DNA from: Mytilisepta virgata
Lineage: Eukaryota; Mollusca; Bivalvia; Mytilida; Mytilidae
Length of the DNA stretch: 64,000 nt
NCBI GenBank assembly: GCA_028015205.1
Contig: CM051511.1
Location: 33,720,001-33,784,000, forward strand
Direction of reading: 5' to 3'
Made by a program: the position numbers and the translations under genes. Shown here piece after piece: positions 21,331 through 34,482 of this stretch. The notes under the pieces are model-generated. The model ran no database searches. It had not been told where the DNA came from and saw only the letters and a program-made list of their open reading frames with translations. The first letter of the stretch is position 1. The number at the start of each line of letters is the position of its first letter.

Positions 21331-22074
21331 CGATAGTTCGTAAAAATAATTCTTTGTGCAAAATGCAATCCATTAAAAACAGTTTTCCAAAAAGGATTTT
21401 ATAATTTCCCTGCTACATAGATAAGTTTTTCGTACAGGAAAATTTAAAAAATACAATGATTACTGTCGAATTTTTATAATTCATTACAGGGTTACAAATA
21501 GAAATAGAAATTGTGACCCTCTAATGAATTATGAAAAAAAGTATAATTTTGACTGTGGAATAATTGATAAAGATGCTGACAACTTTACCAGCGTTGTAAG
21601 TACTAAGGTTTTTAAGGCAGTGATCTTACAAAACAGGTTAGTCTTATATCTTACTAGGTTTTCGTTGAGAAATTTATATAATCTCAGTAATTTAAAGTTT
21701 GTGTATTAAGAATTAGGGTTTTTATATCTGCACAAATAAGATTTGAATATTTCATATTCCCAACCTCTACAGCTTTAGTTTTGAGGTGTTCGTCATCATT
21801 ATCTAAAATATCAGAAAATGAATCAAAACATTTGAACATTTCCTTTGATAAAAAAAGTATTTTATTCAGCATTCTGAATTATAAAAGACTCAGTTTCATG
21901 TACAATAAATGAATATTTAATCAGATGTAAATTGTATGACCAAAGATTCAAACCCAACAAGTACTGGTGGTAATCCATAGCATAATAGAAGTTCCTCTCG
22001 TCCTCTCATCGCCAATCCAGTCCCAAATATAAATTTATACGATTTTTTAGACGGTGGTCACTTTGAAAATGGCG
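21331..22074. other. AT-rich spacer, nothing recognised
   Basis: Two ~60-codon frames are present without domains. No repeat was recognised. Confidence 0.4.
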
Positions 22075-22321
22075 GCCCGATTTGATTTTTCATAATGGTC
22101 GTCTATGCCATATTTGATGGTACTATTCATTTCTAAGTTACAATTGGATCTTTCCAGAATTGTTTTTTTAATTTTATTAGAATTGTTTGGAATATTCTAT
22201 CTTGGATTTCTAAGTATGACGAAGCACAACTTCAGATGGTGGTATATTTTTGTGCCAAGTTTCGTTTCAATCGATTTGTCGTTTCCGAGGACTTTCCGAG
22301 ACAAACCGGCTACTGAAGAAA

Positions 22322-22373
<52 letters not shown>

Positions 22374-22390
22374 AATATTAATAATTAAAA
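22075..22390 (+). repeat. Diverged end of a related element, with an ATA/AAT microsatellite
   Basis: 'gtgccaagtttcg...' through 'gaagaaagaataataat' resembles the end of each 2.31-kb unit (for example 24415-24492). The microsatellite at about 22321-22370 makes a poly-Ile artefact when translated. This older relative abuts the array. Confidence 0.5.
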
Positions 22391-22548
22391 GGTCATTTGT
22401 GCCTAGCACAAATGATAAGGTCTTTCCTTTTCACGTGTCCAGTTTTGTAATAAAGAGGCCCTAGCCCTCTATTTTTGGCAAGGGGCGTAACTCTTGGGAA
22501 ATAAATAAAATAGACAACAACAAAAAAAAAAAAAAAAAAAAAAAAAAA

Positions 22549-22716
22549 GGCCCGTCCCGTCTTCAGTAAAGAGATATTGCTACTTCTATTTTCTCTTGAA
22601 ATCATTTAAATTTTTAATATATTGTTCCAAATAATAATTGTCAAAAGAAAAATAAAAGAAAGAAAAAAAATGAAGTAGCAATATCTCTTTTTCTGAAGGC
22701 GGGACGGGCCTTTTTT
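22549..22716. repeat. Foldback (MITE-like) inside the tandem unit
   Basis: Arms 'ggcccgtcccg...gatattgctacttc' and its inverse lie at 22549-22586 and 22672-22710, flanked by an A-run on one side and a T-run on the other. The same structure is at 24861-25028 and 27167-27334. The predicted stem is about 40 bp with a ~85-bp AT-rich loop. Confidence 0.8.
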
Positions 22717-23773
22717 GTTTTTGTTTTTTGTTTATTTGTTTGTTTGTTTGTTTGTTTGTTTGTCTGTTTGTTTGTTTATTAATTATTTTTTTTATTTGTA
22801 GGTAGCTAGTTTTCCATGGATTGCTGAATACCAGTAGGGGGGGGGGGGCATTGTATTTTTATTTCTCTAGATACACAAGTGACAGTAAAAGTACATTTCT
22901 ACTATAATGTTTACTTCTATTGATGACGTTGTGTAAGTCACGTGACGTCCATTTATATATGTCTGGACTTAGTTTATTTCTTTCTTTTCGAGAGGGGACG
23001 TCGTCGGGTGAACATGGCACAGGATAATGCATTTTGCTGTTTGATGTGGAAATAGTCATAAATAGAAAACGGAGTGTACGTGTACACATTTACTTATGTC
23101 AGAATGAAGATTCATGTAGAAATTTGATGTCACGGTTTATTTATTTCGATTTCCGGTGCCATTTCAGCATGTTCAGCAGACGACATCTCCGTGAATAAAA
23201 TACTGTTAATTTGACGCGAAATTTTGACATTCGGATGCAATAAATTGGTAACATTTGGACGAATATTGTGTTTTCTGGCGGAAAATAGCTTTTTATTACT
23301 GCACTGCGCGAACGCTATTTTCAGGAAATTGGTTGGAGTTAGCGTCATAATTTTTTCTCATTAACGAAGCCCTGGATATCCCCTAGCTGTCTACATGTAC
23401 TTTATATCCATTTACATGTAAATTCAGTCAAATCGAAAGGGTAGGGGGGGGGGGGGGGGGGCTGGCTGTTTTTACATATTAAGAGGTCATTTGTGCTAAA
23501 AGTTGAGGTAATTCTAGAAGTACTATAAAATACCAAAATGCTACATCAAACAGAAATATGAAATACTGCCAAAACAATTTTGCGCCAAGAAAAAAAAATT
23601 TTTTTTTCAAATTTTTCAATCTTTGAATATTTTTCATTTTTTGTCATTTTTTATCTTACGAAAATGGAAAATAACATATTTTAAATGATTCTTGCTAAAA
23701 AATAATGCATTTTTGAAAAAAATTAATGTATTACACTTCAAATATGAAAAAGATCATTTTCTAGAACATGACT

Positions 23774-24081
23774 TTGACCTTTGACCTTGACACCATTTTG
23801 AAGGTCACTTGTCCTTGGTGTCAAAACAAAAGACCCTATGCCTCTATCTTGTACCATTATTAAGTTATTAGCCAAAAACCGTAATTTTAAGCGTTCAAAG
23901 GCCAATAACGCATAGAAGATGACGTCATACGACTTGACTTAAGGAAAACTACGCATTGTCTCGATGTCCTCGACATTTTGCCCATTACATTTTATCAGCT
24001 ATCTTCTATCGTTTCAGAGGAGATCTGATAACAAGGAAATGTCAAAAATTAGACCGTGACCTTGACCTTTGACCTTGACCT
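23774..24081 (-). promoter_or_regulatory. Clusters of AGGTCA half-sites and a CRE-like site
   Basis: On the minus strand AGGTCA-type half-sites form direct repeats at about 23774-23791 and 24056-24081, the second with DR0-DR1-DR0 spacing. TGACGTCA, the cAMP-response palindrome, is at 23920-23927. The sets recur in the other two units about 2.31 kb apart. Binding by nuclear receptors is a hypothesis. Confidence 0.4.
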
Positions 24082-24702
24082 AATTTTTCTTGGTACAAAA
24101 AATGATCCCTAAATATGAAGGCTCATGCTTGTATCTTAACTCAAACTTAAATTTGTCTGAAAAATCAAAAGTGAAATTTATATAAAGGGAAATAACTCTT
24201 ATAAGATGTCGTCAGATCCTTTTCGGAAGATGTGATTAATGTGTGCACAGATGAACCAAAGAAATTGCAAAAGGTTTCATGTCGATATCTCTTACGGTTT
24301 TTGAGGAGATCTGATAACAGTCATAACAGTAATAGGGGAGGAAACTCTTATAAGGTACATGGGAACCCTTAGCGGCCTCACCGCGTGATAGCTTATGTTT
24401 GACTGATACTTGGTGCCAAATTTCATGTCAATATGCCTAAAAACTTTTCCGACAAATTTAATTGAATTTTGGCAGGAGAAAGAATAATAATAATCATAAG
24501 AAATACAGTAAGGTCTTTCCTATGTAAAGGAAAGACCTTAATTAATTGCAATCACACAGGTGTTTCTGGTCGTTTTAATGGTTCATTAAGGTTTTAAATG
24601 CATGTACATGTGCTTTATATGCATTTACATGTAAATTCAGTAAAATCGATGTAAATTTAGTTAAATCGAAAAGGGGGGGGGGGGGGTATTTACACATTAA
24701 AA

Positions 24703-27009
24703 GGTCATTTGTGCCTAGCACAAATGATAAGGTCTTTCCTTTTCACGTGTCCAGTTTTGTAATAAAGAGGCCCTAGCCCTCTATTTTTGGCAAGGGGCGT
24801 AACTCTTGGGAAATAAATAAAATAGACAACAACAAAAAAAAAAAAAAAAAAAAAAAAAAAGGCCCGTCCCGTCTTCAGTAAAGAGATATTGCTACTTCTA
24901 TTTTCTCTTGAAATCATTTAAATTTTTAATATATTGTTCCAAATAATAATTGTCAAAAGAAAAATAAAAGAAAGAAAAAAAATGAAGTAGCAATATCTCT
25001 TTTTCTGAAGGCGGGACGGGCCTTTTTTGTTTTTGTTTTTTGTTTATTTGTTTGTTTGTTTGTTTGTTTGTTTGTCTGTTTGTTTGTTTATTAATTATTT
25101 TTTTTATTTGTAGGTAGCTAGTTTTCCATGGATTGCTGAATACCAGTAGGGGGGGGGCATTGTATTTTTATTTCTCTAGATACACAAGTGACAGTAAAAG
25201 TACATTTCTACTATAATGTTTACTTCTATTGATGACGTTGTGTAAGTCACGTGACGTCCATTTATATATGTCTGGACTTAGTTTATTTCTTTCTTTTCGA
25301 GAGGGGACGTCGTCGGGTGAACATGGCACAGGATAATGCATTTTGCTGTTTGATGTGGAAATAGTCATAAATAGAAAACGGAGTGTACGTGTACACATAT
25401 ACTTATGTCAGAATGAAGATTCATGTAGAAATTTGATGTCACGGTTTATTTATTTCGATTTCCGGTGCCATTTCAGCATGTTCAGCAGACGACATCTCCG
25501 TGAATAAAATACTGTTAATTTGACGCGAAATTTTGACATTCGGATGCAATAAATTGGTAACATTTGGACGAATATTGTGTTTTCTGGCGGAAAATAGCTT
25601 TTTATTACTGCACTGCGCGAACGCTATTTTCAGGAAATTGGTTGGAGTTAGCGTCATAATTTTTTCTCATTAACGAAGCCCTGGATATCCCCTAGCTGTC
25701 TACATGTACTTTATATCCATTTACATGTAAATTCAGTCAAATCGAAAGGGTAGGGGGGGGGGGGGGGGGGCTGGCTGTTTTTACATATTAAGAGGTCATT
25801 TGTGCTAAAAGTTGAGGTAATTCTAGAAGTACTATAAAATACCAAAATGCTACATCAAACAGAAATATGAAATACTGCCAAAACAATTTTGCGCCAAGAA
25901 AAAAAAATTTTTTTTTCAAATTTTTCAATCTTTGAATATTTTTCATTTTTTGTCATTTTTTATCTTACGAAAATGGAAAATAACATATTTTAAATGATTC
26001 TTGCTAAAAAATAATGCATTTTTGAAAAAAATTAATGTATTACACTTCAAATATGAAAAAGATCATTTTCTAGAACATGACTTTGACCTTTGACCTTGAC
26101 ACCATTTTGAAGGTCACTTGTCCTTGGTGTCAAAACAAAAGACCCTATGCCTCTATCTTGTACCATTATTAAGTTATTAGCCAAAAACCGTAATTTTAAG
26201 CGTTCAAAGGCCAATAACGCATAGAAGATGACGTCATACGACTTGACTTAAGGAAAACTACGCATTGTCTCGATGTCCTCGACATTTTGCCCATTACATT
26301 TTATCAGCTATCTTCTATCGTTTCAGAGGAGATCTGATAACAAGGAAATGTCAAAAATTAGACCGTGACCTTGACCTTTGACCTTGACCTAATTTTTCTT
26401 GGTACAAAAAATGATCCCTAAATATGAAGGCTCATGCTTGTATCTTAACTCAAACTTAAATTTGTCTGAAAAATCAAAAGTGAAATTTATATAAAGGGAA
26501 ATAACTCTTATAAGATGTCGTCAGATCCTTTTCGGAAGATGTGATTAATGTGTGCACAGATGAACCAAAGAAATTGCAAAAGGTTTCATGTCGATATCTC
26601 TTACGGTTTTTGAGGAGATCTGATAACAGTCATAACAGTAATAGGGGAGGAAACTCTTATAAGGTACATGGGAACCCTTAGCGGCCTCACCGCGTGATAG
26701 CTTATGTTTGACTGATACTTGGTGCCAAATTTCATGTCAATATGCCTAAAAACTTTTCCGACAAATTTAATTGAATTTTGGCAGGAGAAAGAATAATAAT
26801 AATCATAAGAAATACAGTAAGGTCTTTCCTATGTAAAGGAAAGACCTTAATTAATTGCAATCACACAGGTGTTTCTGGTCGTTTTAATGGTTCATTAAGG
26901 TTTTAAATGCATGTACATGTGCTTTATATGCATTTACATGTAAATTCAGTAAAATCGATGTAAATTTAGTTAAATCGAAAAGGGGGGGGGGGGTATTTAC
27001 ACATTAAAA
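24703..27009 (+). repeat. 2.31-kb tandem unit, copy 2
   Basis: It is nearly identical to copy 1. Differences seen are mainly A-, T- and G-run lengths and a few single bases, such as T to A near 25399. Confidence 0.92.
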
Positions 27010-29153
27010 GGTCATTTGTGCCTAGCACAAATGATAAGGTCTTTCCTTTTCACGTGTCCAGTTTTGTAATAAAGAGGCCCTAGCCCTCTATTTTTGGCAA
27101 GGGGCGTAACTCTTGGGAAATAAATAAAATAGACAACAACAAAAAAAAAAAAAAAAAAAAAAAAAAGGCCCGTCCCGTCTTCAGTAAAGAGATATTGCTA
27201 CTTCTATTTTCTCTTGAAATCATTTAAATTTTTAATATATTGTTCCAAATAATAATTGTCAAAAGAAAAATAAAAGAAAGAAAAAAAATGAAGTAGCAAT
27301 ATCTCTTTTTCTGAAGGCGGGACGGGCCTTTTTTGTTTTTGTTTTTTGTTTATTTGTTTGTTTGTTTGTTTGTTTGTTTGTCTGTTTGTTTGTTTATTAA
27401 TTATTTTTTTTATTTGTAGGTAGCTAGTTTTCCATGGATTGCTGAATACCAGTAGGGGGGGGGCATTGTATTTTTATTTCTCTAGATACACAAGTGACAG
27501 TAAAAGTACATTTCTACTATAATGTTTACTTCTATTGATGACGTTGTGTAAGTCACGTGACGTCCATTTATATATGTCTGGACTTAGTTTATTTCTTTCT
27601 TTTCGAGAGGGGACGTCGTCGGGTGAACATGGCACAGGATAATGCATTTTGCTGTTTGATGTGGAAATAGTCATAAATAGAAAACGGAGTGTACGTGTAC
27701 ACATTTACTTATGTCAGAATGAAGATTCATGTAGAAATTTGATGTCGCGGTTTATTTATTTCGATTTCCGGTGCCATTTCAGCATGTTCAGCAGACGACA
27801 TCTCCGTGAATAAAATACTGTTAATTTGACGCGAAATTTTGACATTCGGATGCAATAAATTGGTAACATTTGGACGAATATTGTGTTTTCTGGCGGAAAA
27901 TAGCTTTTTATTACTGCACTGCGCGAACGCTATTTTCAGGAAATTGGTTGGAGTTAGCGTCATAATTTTTTCTCATTAACGAAGCCCTGGATATCCCCTA
28001 GCTGTCTACATGTACTTTATATCCATTTACATGTAAATTCAGTCAAATCGAAAGGGTAGGGGGGGGGGGGGGGGGCTGGCTGTTTTTACATATTAAGAGG
28101 TCATTTGTGCTAAAAGTTGAGGTAATTCTAGAAGTACTATAAAATACCAAAATGCTACATCAAACAGAAATATGAAATACTGCCAAAACAATTTTGCGCC
28201 AAGAAAAAAAATTTTTTTTTTCAAATTTTTCAATCTTTGAATATTTTTCATTTTTTGTCATTTTTTATCTTACGAAAATGGAAAATAACATATTTTAAAT
28301 GATTCTTGCTAAAAAATAATGCATTTTTGAAAAAAATTAATGTATTACACTTCAAATATGAAAAAGATCATTTTCTAGAACATGACTTTGACCTTTGACC
28401 TTGACACCATTTTGAAGGTCACTTGTCCTTGGTGTCAAAACAAAAGACCCTATGCCTCTATCTTGTACCATTATTAAGTTATTAGCCAAAAACCGTAATT
28501 TTAAGCGTTCAAAGGCCAATAACGCATAGAAGATGACGTCATACGACTTGACTTAAGGAAAACTACGCATTGTCTCGATGTCCTCGACATTTTGCCCATT
28601 ACATTTTATCAGCTATCTTCTATCGTTTCAGAGGAGATCTGATAACAAGGAAATGTCAAAAATTAGACCGTGACCTTGACCTTTGACCTTGACCTAATTT
28701 TTCTTGGTACAAAAAATGATCCCTAAATATGAAGGCTCATGCTTGTATCTTAACTCAAACTTAAATTTGTCTGAAAAATCAAAAGTGAAATTTATATAAA
28801 GGGAAATAACTCTTATAAGATGTCGTCAGATCCTTTTCGGAAGATGTGATTAATGTGTGCACAGATGAACCAAAGAAATTGCAAAAGGTTTCATGTCGAT
28901 ATCTCTTACGGTTTTTGAGGAGATCTGATAACAGTCATAACAGTAATAGGGGAGGAAACTCTTATAAGGTACATGGGAACCCTTAGCGGCCTCACCGCGT
29001 GATAGCTTATGTTTGACTGATATTTGGTGCCAAATTTCATGTCAATATGCCTAAAAACTTTTCCGACAAATTTAATTGAATTTTGGCAGGAGAAAGAATA
29101 ATAATAATCATAAGAAATACAGTAAGGTCTTTCCTATGTAAAGGAAAGACCTT
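27010..29153 (+). repeat. 2.31-kb tandem unit, copy 3 (lacks the linker)
   Basis: The copy is nearly identical to the others and stops just after the terminal hairpin 'ggaaagacctt', without the ~155-bp linker found in copies 1 and 2. This marks the natural element end. Single-base differences include A to G near 27747, C to T near 29023. Confidence 0.92.
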
Positions 29154-29690
29154 AATAATAGTGAAGAAACAGCGTAAAAATAATATGTTCCCCCGACTTA
29201 TAATTTATAACGCAGTTTTTAGCTTTAAGTTACAAAAGTTCACACCATTAGGGATCCGATTGTTTAAAGTTTTAATAAATACAAATATTTTTTTATAACA
29301 AATCCCATGGTATTGAATGAGAGACCTTTTCAAAATCTATAAAAACCAATAAAAATGTCTTATTATGTTCTTTAAGATAGTGCATCAAACTATTAAACAA
29401 TCGAGTATGAAACGCTTTTAAGTGTCGTTTAGAATAAGGGAAACAAAGTTAACTTTGTTTGCAATTATCGAAAATGCAATTCTAAAATCAACATTCAAAC
29501 GACTGATGGGCCGCTATATATGCCCTTCCCCTTTTATGGGAATTTGTGCTATTACACCTTGATATTGAATATAAAAAAGTGAATCCAACGTCAAATATAT
29601 ACTGTAAAAACAAAACAAAAATTGATCAATATTCTTAAAAAAAACAATAGCTACTGTCATGACTGTTAAAACGTCAGATTAACATAATAA
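29154..29690. other. AT-rich spacer, nothing recognised
   Basis: No gene or repeat was recognised beyond the junction with the tandem array. Confidence 0.4.
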
Positions 29691-30470
29691 TTACACCAGA
29701 GTCTCCATGGAACATGAATCGCTCACGTGGATTTTAGGTGACAACAGAAAAAGCGCTTCTAGATAAGATATGTAAGGGGTTGTTCTACAGTGTTCAGCAC
29801 TTCTAGATAAGATATTAAAGAATTCTGCAAGTGTCCAATGTTAAAAACGTTAAACTAACCCAAGCTGTGGCAGCTAGCTTGGATTCCGATGTTGTAGCAT
29901 ATATTTATCCAAGGATCGTCATGCAACAAAAAAAAATCAATTTGCTTATATTAGTATTTTCTGATAAGAAGATCACCATAGGTCAAATGTAAAACTAATC
30001 CGGCTGTGGCGACCAGCTTGAATTTCAGATCGGCATAAAAAAACATAACTATTGTAGAGGTTCATCCAATGTTTGTTCATACATAAAAACATTTCATTTG
30101 GCTTGATAGTTCCTGAGAAGAAGACCTTTATACAAATTTCACGAAAGGGTCCAATGTTAAACTTAGTCCGGCTGTGGCGTCCATTTTGAATTTTCCGATC
30201 GGCACAAAAAAAAACTTTTGTAGAATTCATCGAAGGATCATTCATGCAACAAATCAATTCAATTTGCTCGTTAGTTTATGACAAGAAGAGCTTTAAAGAT
30301 GAGTCCAATAAGAATGAATTATCTGCCCCTGGTAGCCACGTTGAACATTCCTGCCAAGTTTGGTTCAATGTGGTCTGGTGGTTTCAGAGAAGAAGATGAA
30401 CATGGGAAATGTGGACGGAAAACGGACGACGGACGACGGGTCTTTTAGCCAGATGAAGTAAAAGGAATAC
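29691..30470. repeat. ~140-170-bp degenerate tandem repeat, three or more units
   Basis: The phrase 'ggctgtggc' after 'aatgttaaa' recurs near 29862, 30001 and 30169, with 'aagaagacc'-like words between. The right end has 'gacggacgacggacgacgg'. No real gene is seen; the minus-strand frame at 29973-30257 is part of the repeat. Confidence 0.6.
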
Positions 30471-32774
30471 AACAGTAATTTTAGAGTTTATTTTCAATTG
30501 GAATACAAGGCTCTAATCTATAAACATTTTGTTATTCTCGTAAAAGTTTTGATATGAGGTTGGCTCTGTCATGAAATACTTATATGAACAATTTATTTTT
30601 TTCAATTTACAATAATACCGAAAAAATTTTCCTTAATTATACCAGGTTCCATCGGAAAAGATTACTAATGTCTTAGCAATATTTCCACTTACATTTTCTG
30701 ACTTCGTGTTCTTTTGATTAACATTATTAATGTTATTTCATTTAGAGAAAAGTTCATAATATTATTTGGATTCTGTAGATAATAACCACTTTTACCTACA
30801 ATTTTCGTCATTAAAAAGCAATTAAACAATATAATAAATATGCAATGCTTCCTGATATATGTATACAGTACGGATCATTTGAAACATCCCCCTCAAAGAG
30901 ACATTTGAAACAGAGATTAAAACCGTTCCAATTTAACTTAGACCAGAGATTATCACTGGTCCTTTTGGTCTCTGCATATGTTTACATTTTGTAACTTGAA
31001 GAGAAAAACGGCCGTTATGACTGCTCATATGGTCACGATTATGACTGCGTCTTGTTTCGTCCTTATGACCAAATCCATCTCTGCTTTAGTCATGTGTTAG
31101 TCGTAGGGACGGCGGATGCATACTATATCAAATGTATTTGCATTCTCAAAATGGTTACGAGGACGTTGCATGCGTGTTTTAAATTCATTAAATTAAAACA
31201 AATAATTTGCTTCAGGACGTTCAGCTCATTTTGTTATAATGTTTCCTGTAAAACCGGTCCTACTTAAATACGCCTGCCGGTTTCAATGGTTGAATTTAGC
31301 AATACAGTCAATAAAAATGAATAGATATACATTTTGTATGTTGAATAAAAATATTTTTTCACATTGTTCTATATTTTTATAGAGGTTATGGAGTCAATAT
31401 AGTCCTCCGTTTTTTTGTCAGTACACCGATTGCACCTCGGCAGAAGAAAAAATAAGTCTATGTTTCTTTGTCATGTGTGTGGACATTTAAGTATAAAAAT
31501 AATAAAGATGGATGAATGTATGTAAAATGGATATTTAAATCGCAATTTGAATAGTAGTTTAGATGTTTTAAAGAGACCAGATTATTGTATAGAAAAAAGT
31601 ACGTCGCTAATTATCTAATAAACGACCGATAATGTAATTATCAAATTATATGCGCATGTTCAATCGTGATTTACGAACGTCTGAAAACGATAATTAATAT
31701 TGACCATAAAGTCACTCGACTGATTGAATAGAAAATATTCTAGTGTCTCTGGCCTTTGTTTTCTTCGCAGAAAATGTAGGTTAAGTTAAAATGTATGTGT
31801 CATTGTTGTCACTTGTTGGTGGTATTAAACTTAAGAGCATTTTTACGAACATAATCTTTAAGCCTGTTGAAATTTGAAAAAAAATACTGTAACTATACAA
31901 ATATGTTTTTTGAAACGTGAGAAACGTTGCTTTTAATTTGTTTTTCTTAGATTTCTTGGAATATTTAACAGGCATTGTTCTTTTATTTTATTGGCCTATT
32001 TCTTTAATTATCATCATCAATAAATAAATGTTCTATCAACTTTATTGACATGTTTAAGATATTGCTGGATATCACAATTTTTATCGGGTTTTCATCTCAA
32101 GTGGCAGTAAGTTTTATTATCATTTACATTGCTGTTATTTAAAAAATGTTCTAACACCTCAGAATCTAAATATTAAGCAACGTTCATTTCTGTAATGTTT
32201 GAACTAGTGTTTGTCTTGCCGCTAATAATATTGTATTGTTCTGAATTGCCGACTATATTAACAAAAAGGACAGATAATATTTTTTTTCAAACTTCATGTT
32301 TTAATATTTGTACCACGGCCATCCTCGTGCTCATTATCTGCTTATGTTTTTTTTATCTGTACATTGAACTTGCAAAAAACACTGAACATGCAATAACAAT
32401 ATGCATTAATTGTTAGTGTTCTTCAACTGATCTTGTAATTTGGAAATTATAAGAAGTGTTGAATGGTTTTTGTATCATTTTTGACATTAAATATGAAAAT
32501 GAGGCAGTAGAGTCATATTAACAAAGTAATTGAGCAGCATCGTTTTCTTGTCTTAAGCTCTTCAATAAAACACCCATGAAATTATACTAAAAAAATCAAG
32601 GGCAAACATTAAACAGAATTTGACCGTCCCATTAAATGCAATATACAACAACAATTAAGAAAAAAAGTTATAGTACAAGGCAGAAGGTTTTCAACTAATC
32701 GAAACATTTCTTGTTTTTATGATCATTTGTTTTGGAAAAAATATTCTTTGCTAAATTTACTATAGGTTATTACT
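30471..32774. other. AT-rich spacer, nothing recognised
   Basis: Frames at 31052-31267 and 32195-32416 are short. The second is hydrophobic and begins with ATG, but no neighbour or splice context supports it. No other feature is claimed. Confidence 0.4.
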
Positions 32775-33500
32775 AGTACTTAATAGTTCATCTGGTCTAT
32801 ATGCCATCTGACCTTATGTCATCTTTCTTTGTCCGCCGTCCGTAAACTGCTTCACATTTTTATCTTCTCTTCTGCATTTGGCGGATTGTAACCACAGTTG
32901 GTAAGAACAATAGATGGAAAGATCTCTACAAACGGTTAAATGAACAATATGACCTCCAGAGGCCATCTTTGATTTTTATTTTTCCAATTTTCAAAAATCA
33001 TCTCCACTGAAACTACATTAGCAAATGTTTTGAGATTTGTCTGGATTGAAGACAAACGATCCACCTTTGTTTGAGACTTATCAGCTCACCAGACGTCTTT
33101 CATTTGCAGAAATGAGAAATGATCTTTTTGGTAAGGAACTAATATTCAGAAAGTAATTTGGCAGGAATGATGTATTGAAGCACTTCTACAAGCTTTTCGC
33201 CTTTGATTTTGGTTGGTGGGAACATGACCGTTAGACGCCATCTTTGATTGCTGATGATTTAACGTCTGTTTTGAAATTTTGAAGGATTCATACCCTCTGC
33301 AGCTAACAATATTGTATTGTTTCAAAGTTTCCGTAAAAACCGAATGGAAAAGGAAATTAATTGGTCTGGATGGATAAACAACATGGCCGCGAGTGGCCAT
33401 CTTTGATTTTGATTGCTCAATTTTCAAAAATTTTCTCATATGAAACTATATTATGAAATGTATGTAACCTTGTTAAACTTCTTATAGGGCGTTGTCTAAC
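32775..33500. repeat. Dispersed repeat with 'gccatctttgatt' units
   Basis: The phrase 'ccatctttgatt' is near 32962, 33238 and 33397, each followed by related text. It starts after 'catctggtctatatgcc' with a 'gtccgccgtccg' block. It belongs to the style of non-coding bivalve repeats elsewhere in the window. Confidence 0.5.
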
Positions 33501-34482
33501 AGGCGTTCACTCATTTTATCAAACTGGTTTCGATATCCATGATATCATGTGTTCAATCTAAACACTGTAAATTTCCATCTTTGTTTCTACTGAAACCAAT
33601 ACCAACCCAATCGCTGAAAATAATGGATTAATAAGAAAAACGTGCACGCCGATCAATATATATCTTACCAACTACATTAGATCTGTTGCTGGTTGCCTCA
33701 ATCTAAATAAAACACGTTGACTTCCTTGTATCAATTTTCTCACTGTCTCCTAAATTCACTAGACGTCAGTAATTTAATACTAAACGCCTTTAAATACACA
33801 AAAAGTTCCTAAAACAAACTTTAATTAATCAAAACAATGAAACTAAGACTGTGTGTCTCTTTCAGTCTGAAAAACGGGAAAATTAAATATGTTAAATGGC
33901 GTCTGCTTAAAATAGAATTAGAAGGAACAATCTTCTCAATCTATAAATGTCTAGTCAAACGCTCAAAATTTGAAAATATGTAGTTGTATGATTAAACAAT
34001 TAAGAAACCTGTTCTTTATGTTTATACATTTTGATTCTATTAATTTTTTATCGTATTTTTATTTTTTAAAGGCGTTTAGCGACAACATGCAATCATACAA
34101 TCATGTAAGTACAATTGAGTCATGTGCCATTTATTCATTTTCAATTAGTTTGTATCGACAAAATGAGCAAATCCTCTGCATCAATATTGGTATCAAATGC
34201 AAAAAAAGAACCCGAATAAAAAGTCGACGAACTAAGCTCTTGTTGTTGGCCTTACCATTCGTAAAAGGCACACATTTTACAAAAGATTAATTAGAAACAT
34301 AACATTTTTTGAAAATAATATTTTTCAGGTTTATATGTGGAATCCATAATCATAATCAAAGTTTAATGCATGTATAACAAATGAGGAAAACATATCCTTA
34401 CTAGAAAGTTTTGTCCTTTGATTGTTTTAGCTTTAACTATTTGTATACTTTGGCATTGAATTTTGCTCGTACTCGCTTTTTT
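33501..34482. other. AT-rich spacer, nothing recognised
   Basis: One 106-codon frame at 33970-34290 has no domain and a biased composition. No gene is claimed. Confidence 0.4.

Larger units (their letters stand above)
22391..24702 (+). repeat. 2.31-kb tandem unit, copy 1
   Basis: The unit starts 'ggtcatttgtgcctagcaca' and ends with a linker after a hairpin made of 'aaggtctttcc' and 'ggaaagacctt'. It contains a ~45-bp-arm hairpin (22549-22716), a TTTG run, G-runs, a CACGTG/TGACGT cluster near 22937, and two ~288-bp subrepeats with AGGTCA half-sites. Minus-strand frames of 70-76 codons recur in all copies but have no start context or domain that supports a gene. Confidence 0.9.

Noticed and set aside
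22105..22464. 119-codon frame with a long isoleucine run
   Set aside because: The isoleucines are a translated ATA/AAT microsatellite.
22859..27963. Repeated minus-strand frames of 70-78 codons in the tandem array
   Set aside because: They recur because the DNA is duplicated. There is no domain, and the copies show no sign of protein-level constraint.
22391..29153. CRISPR-like or ribosomal repeat
   Set aside because: The unit is 2.3 kb without short spaced repeats, and no rRNA sequence is recognised.
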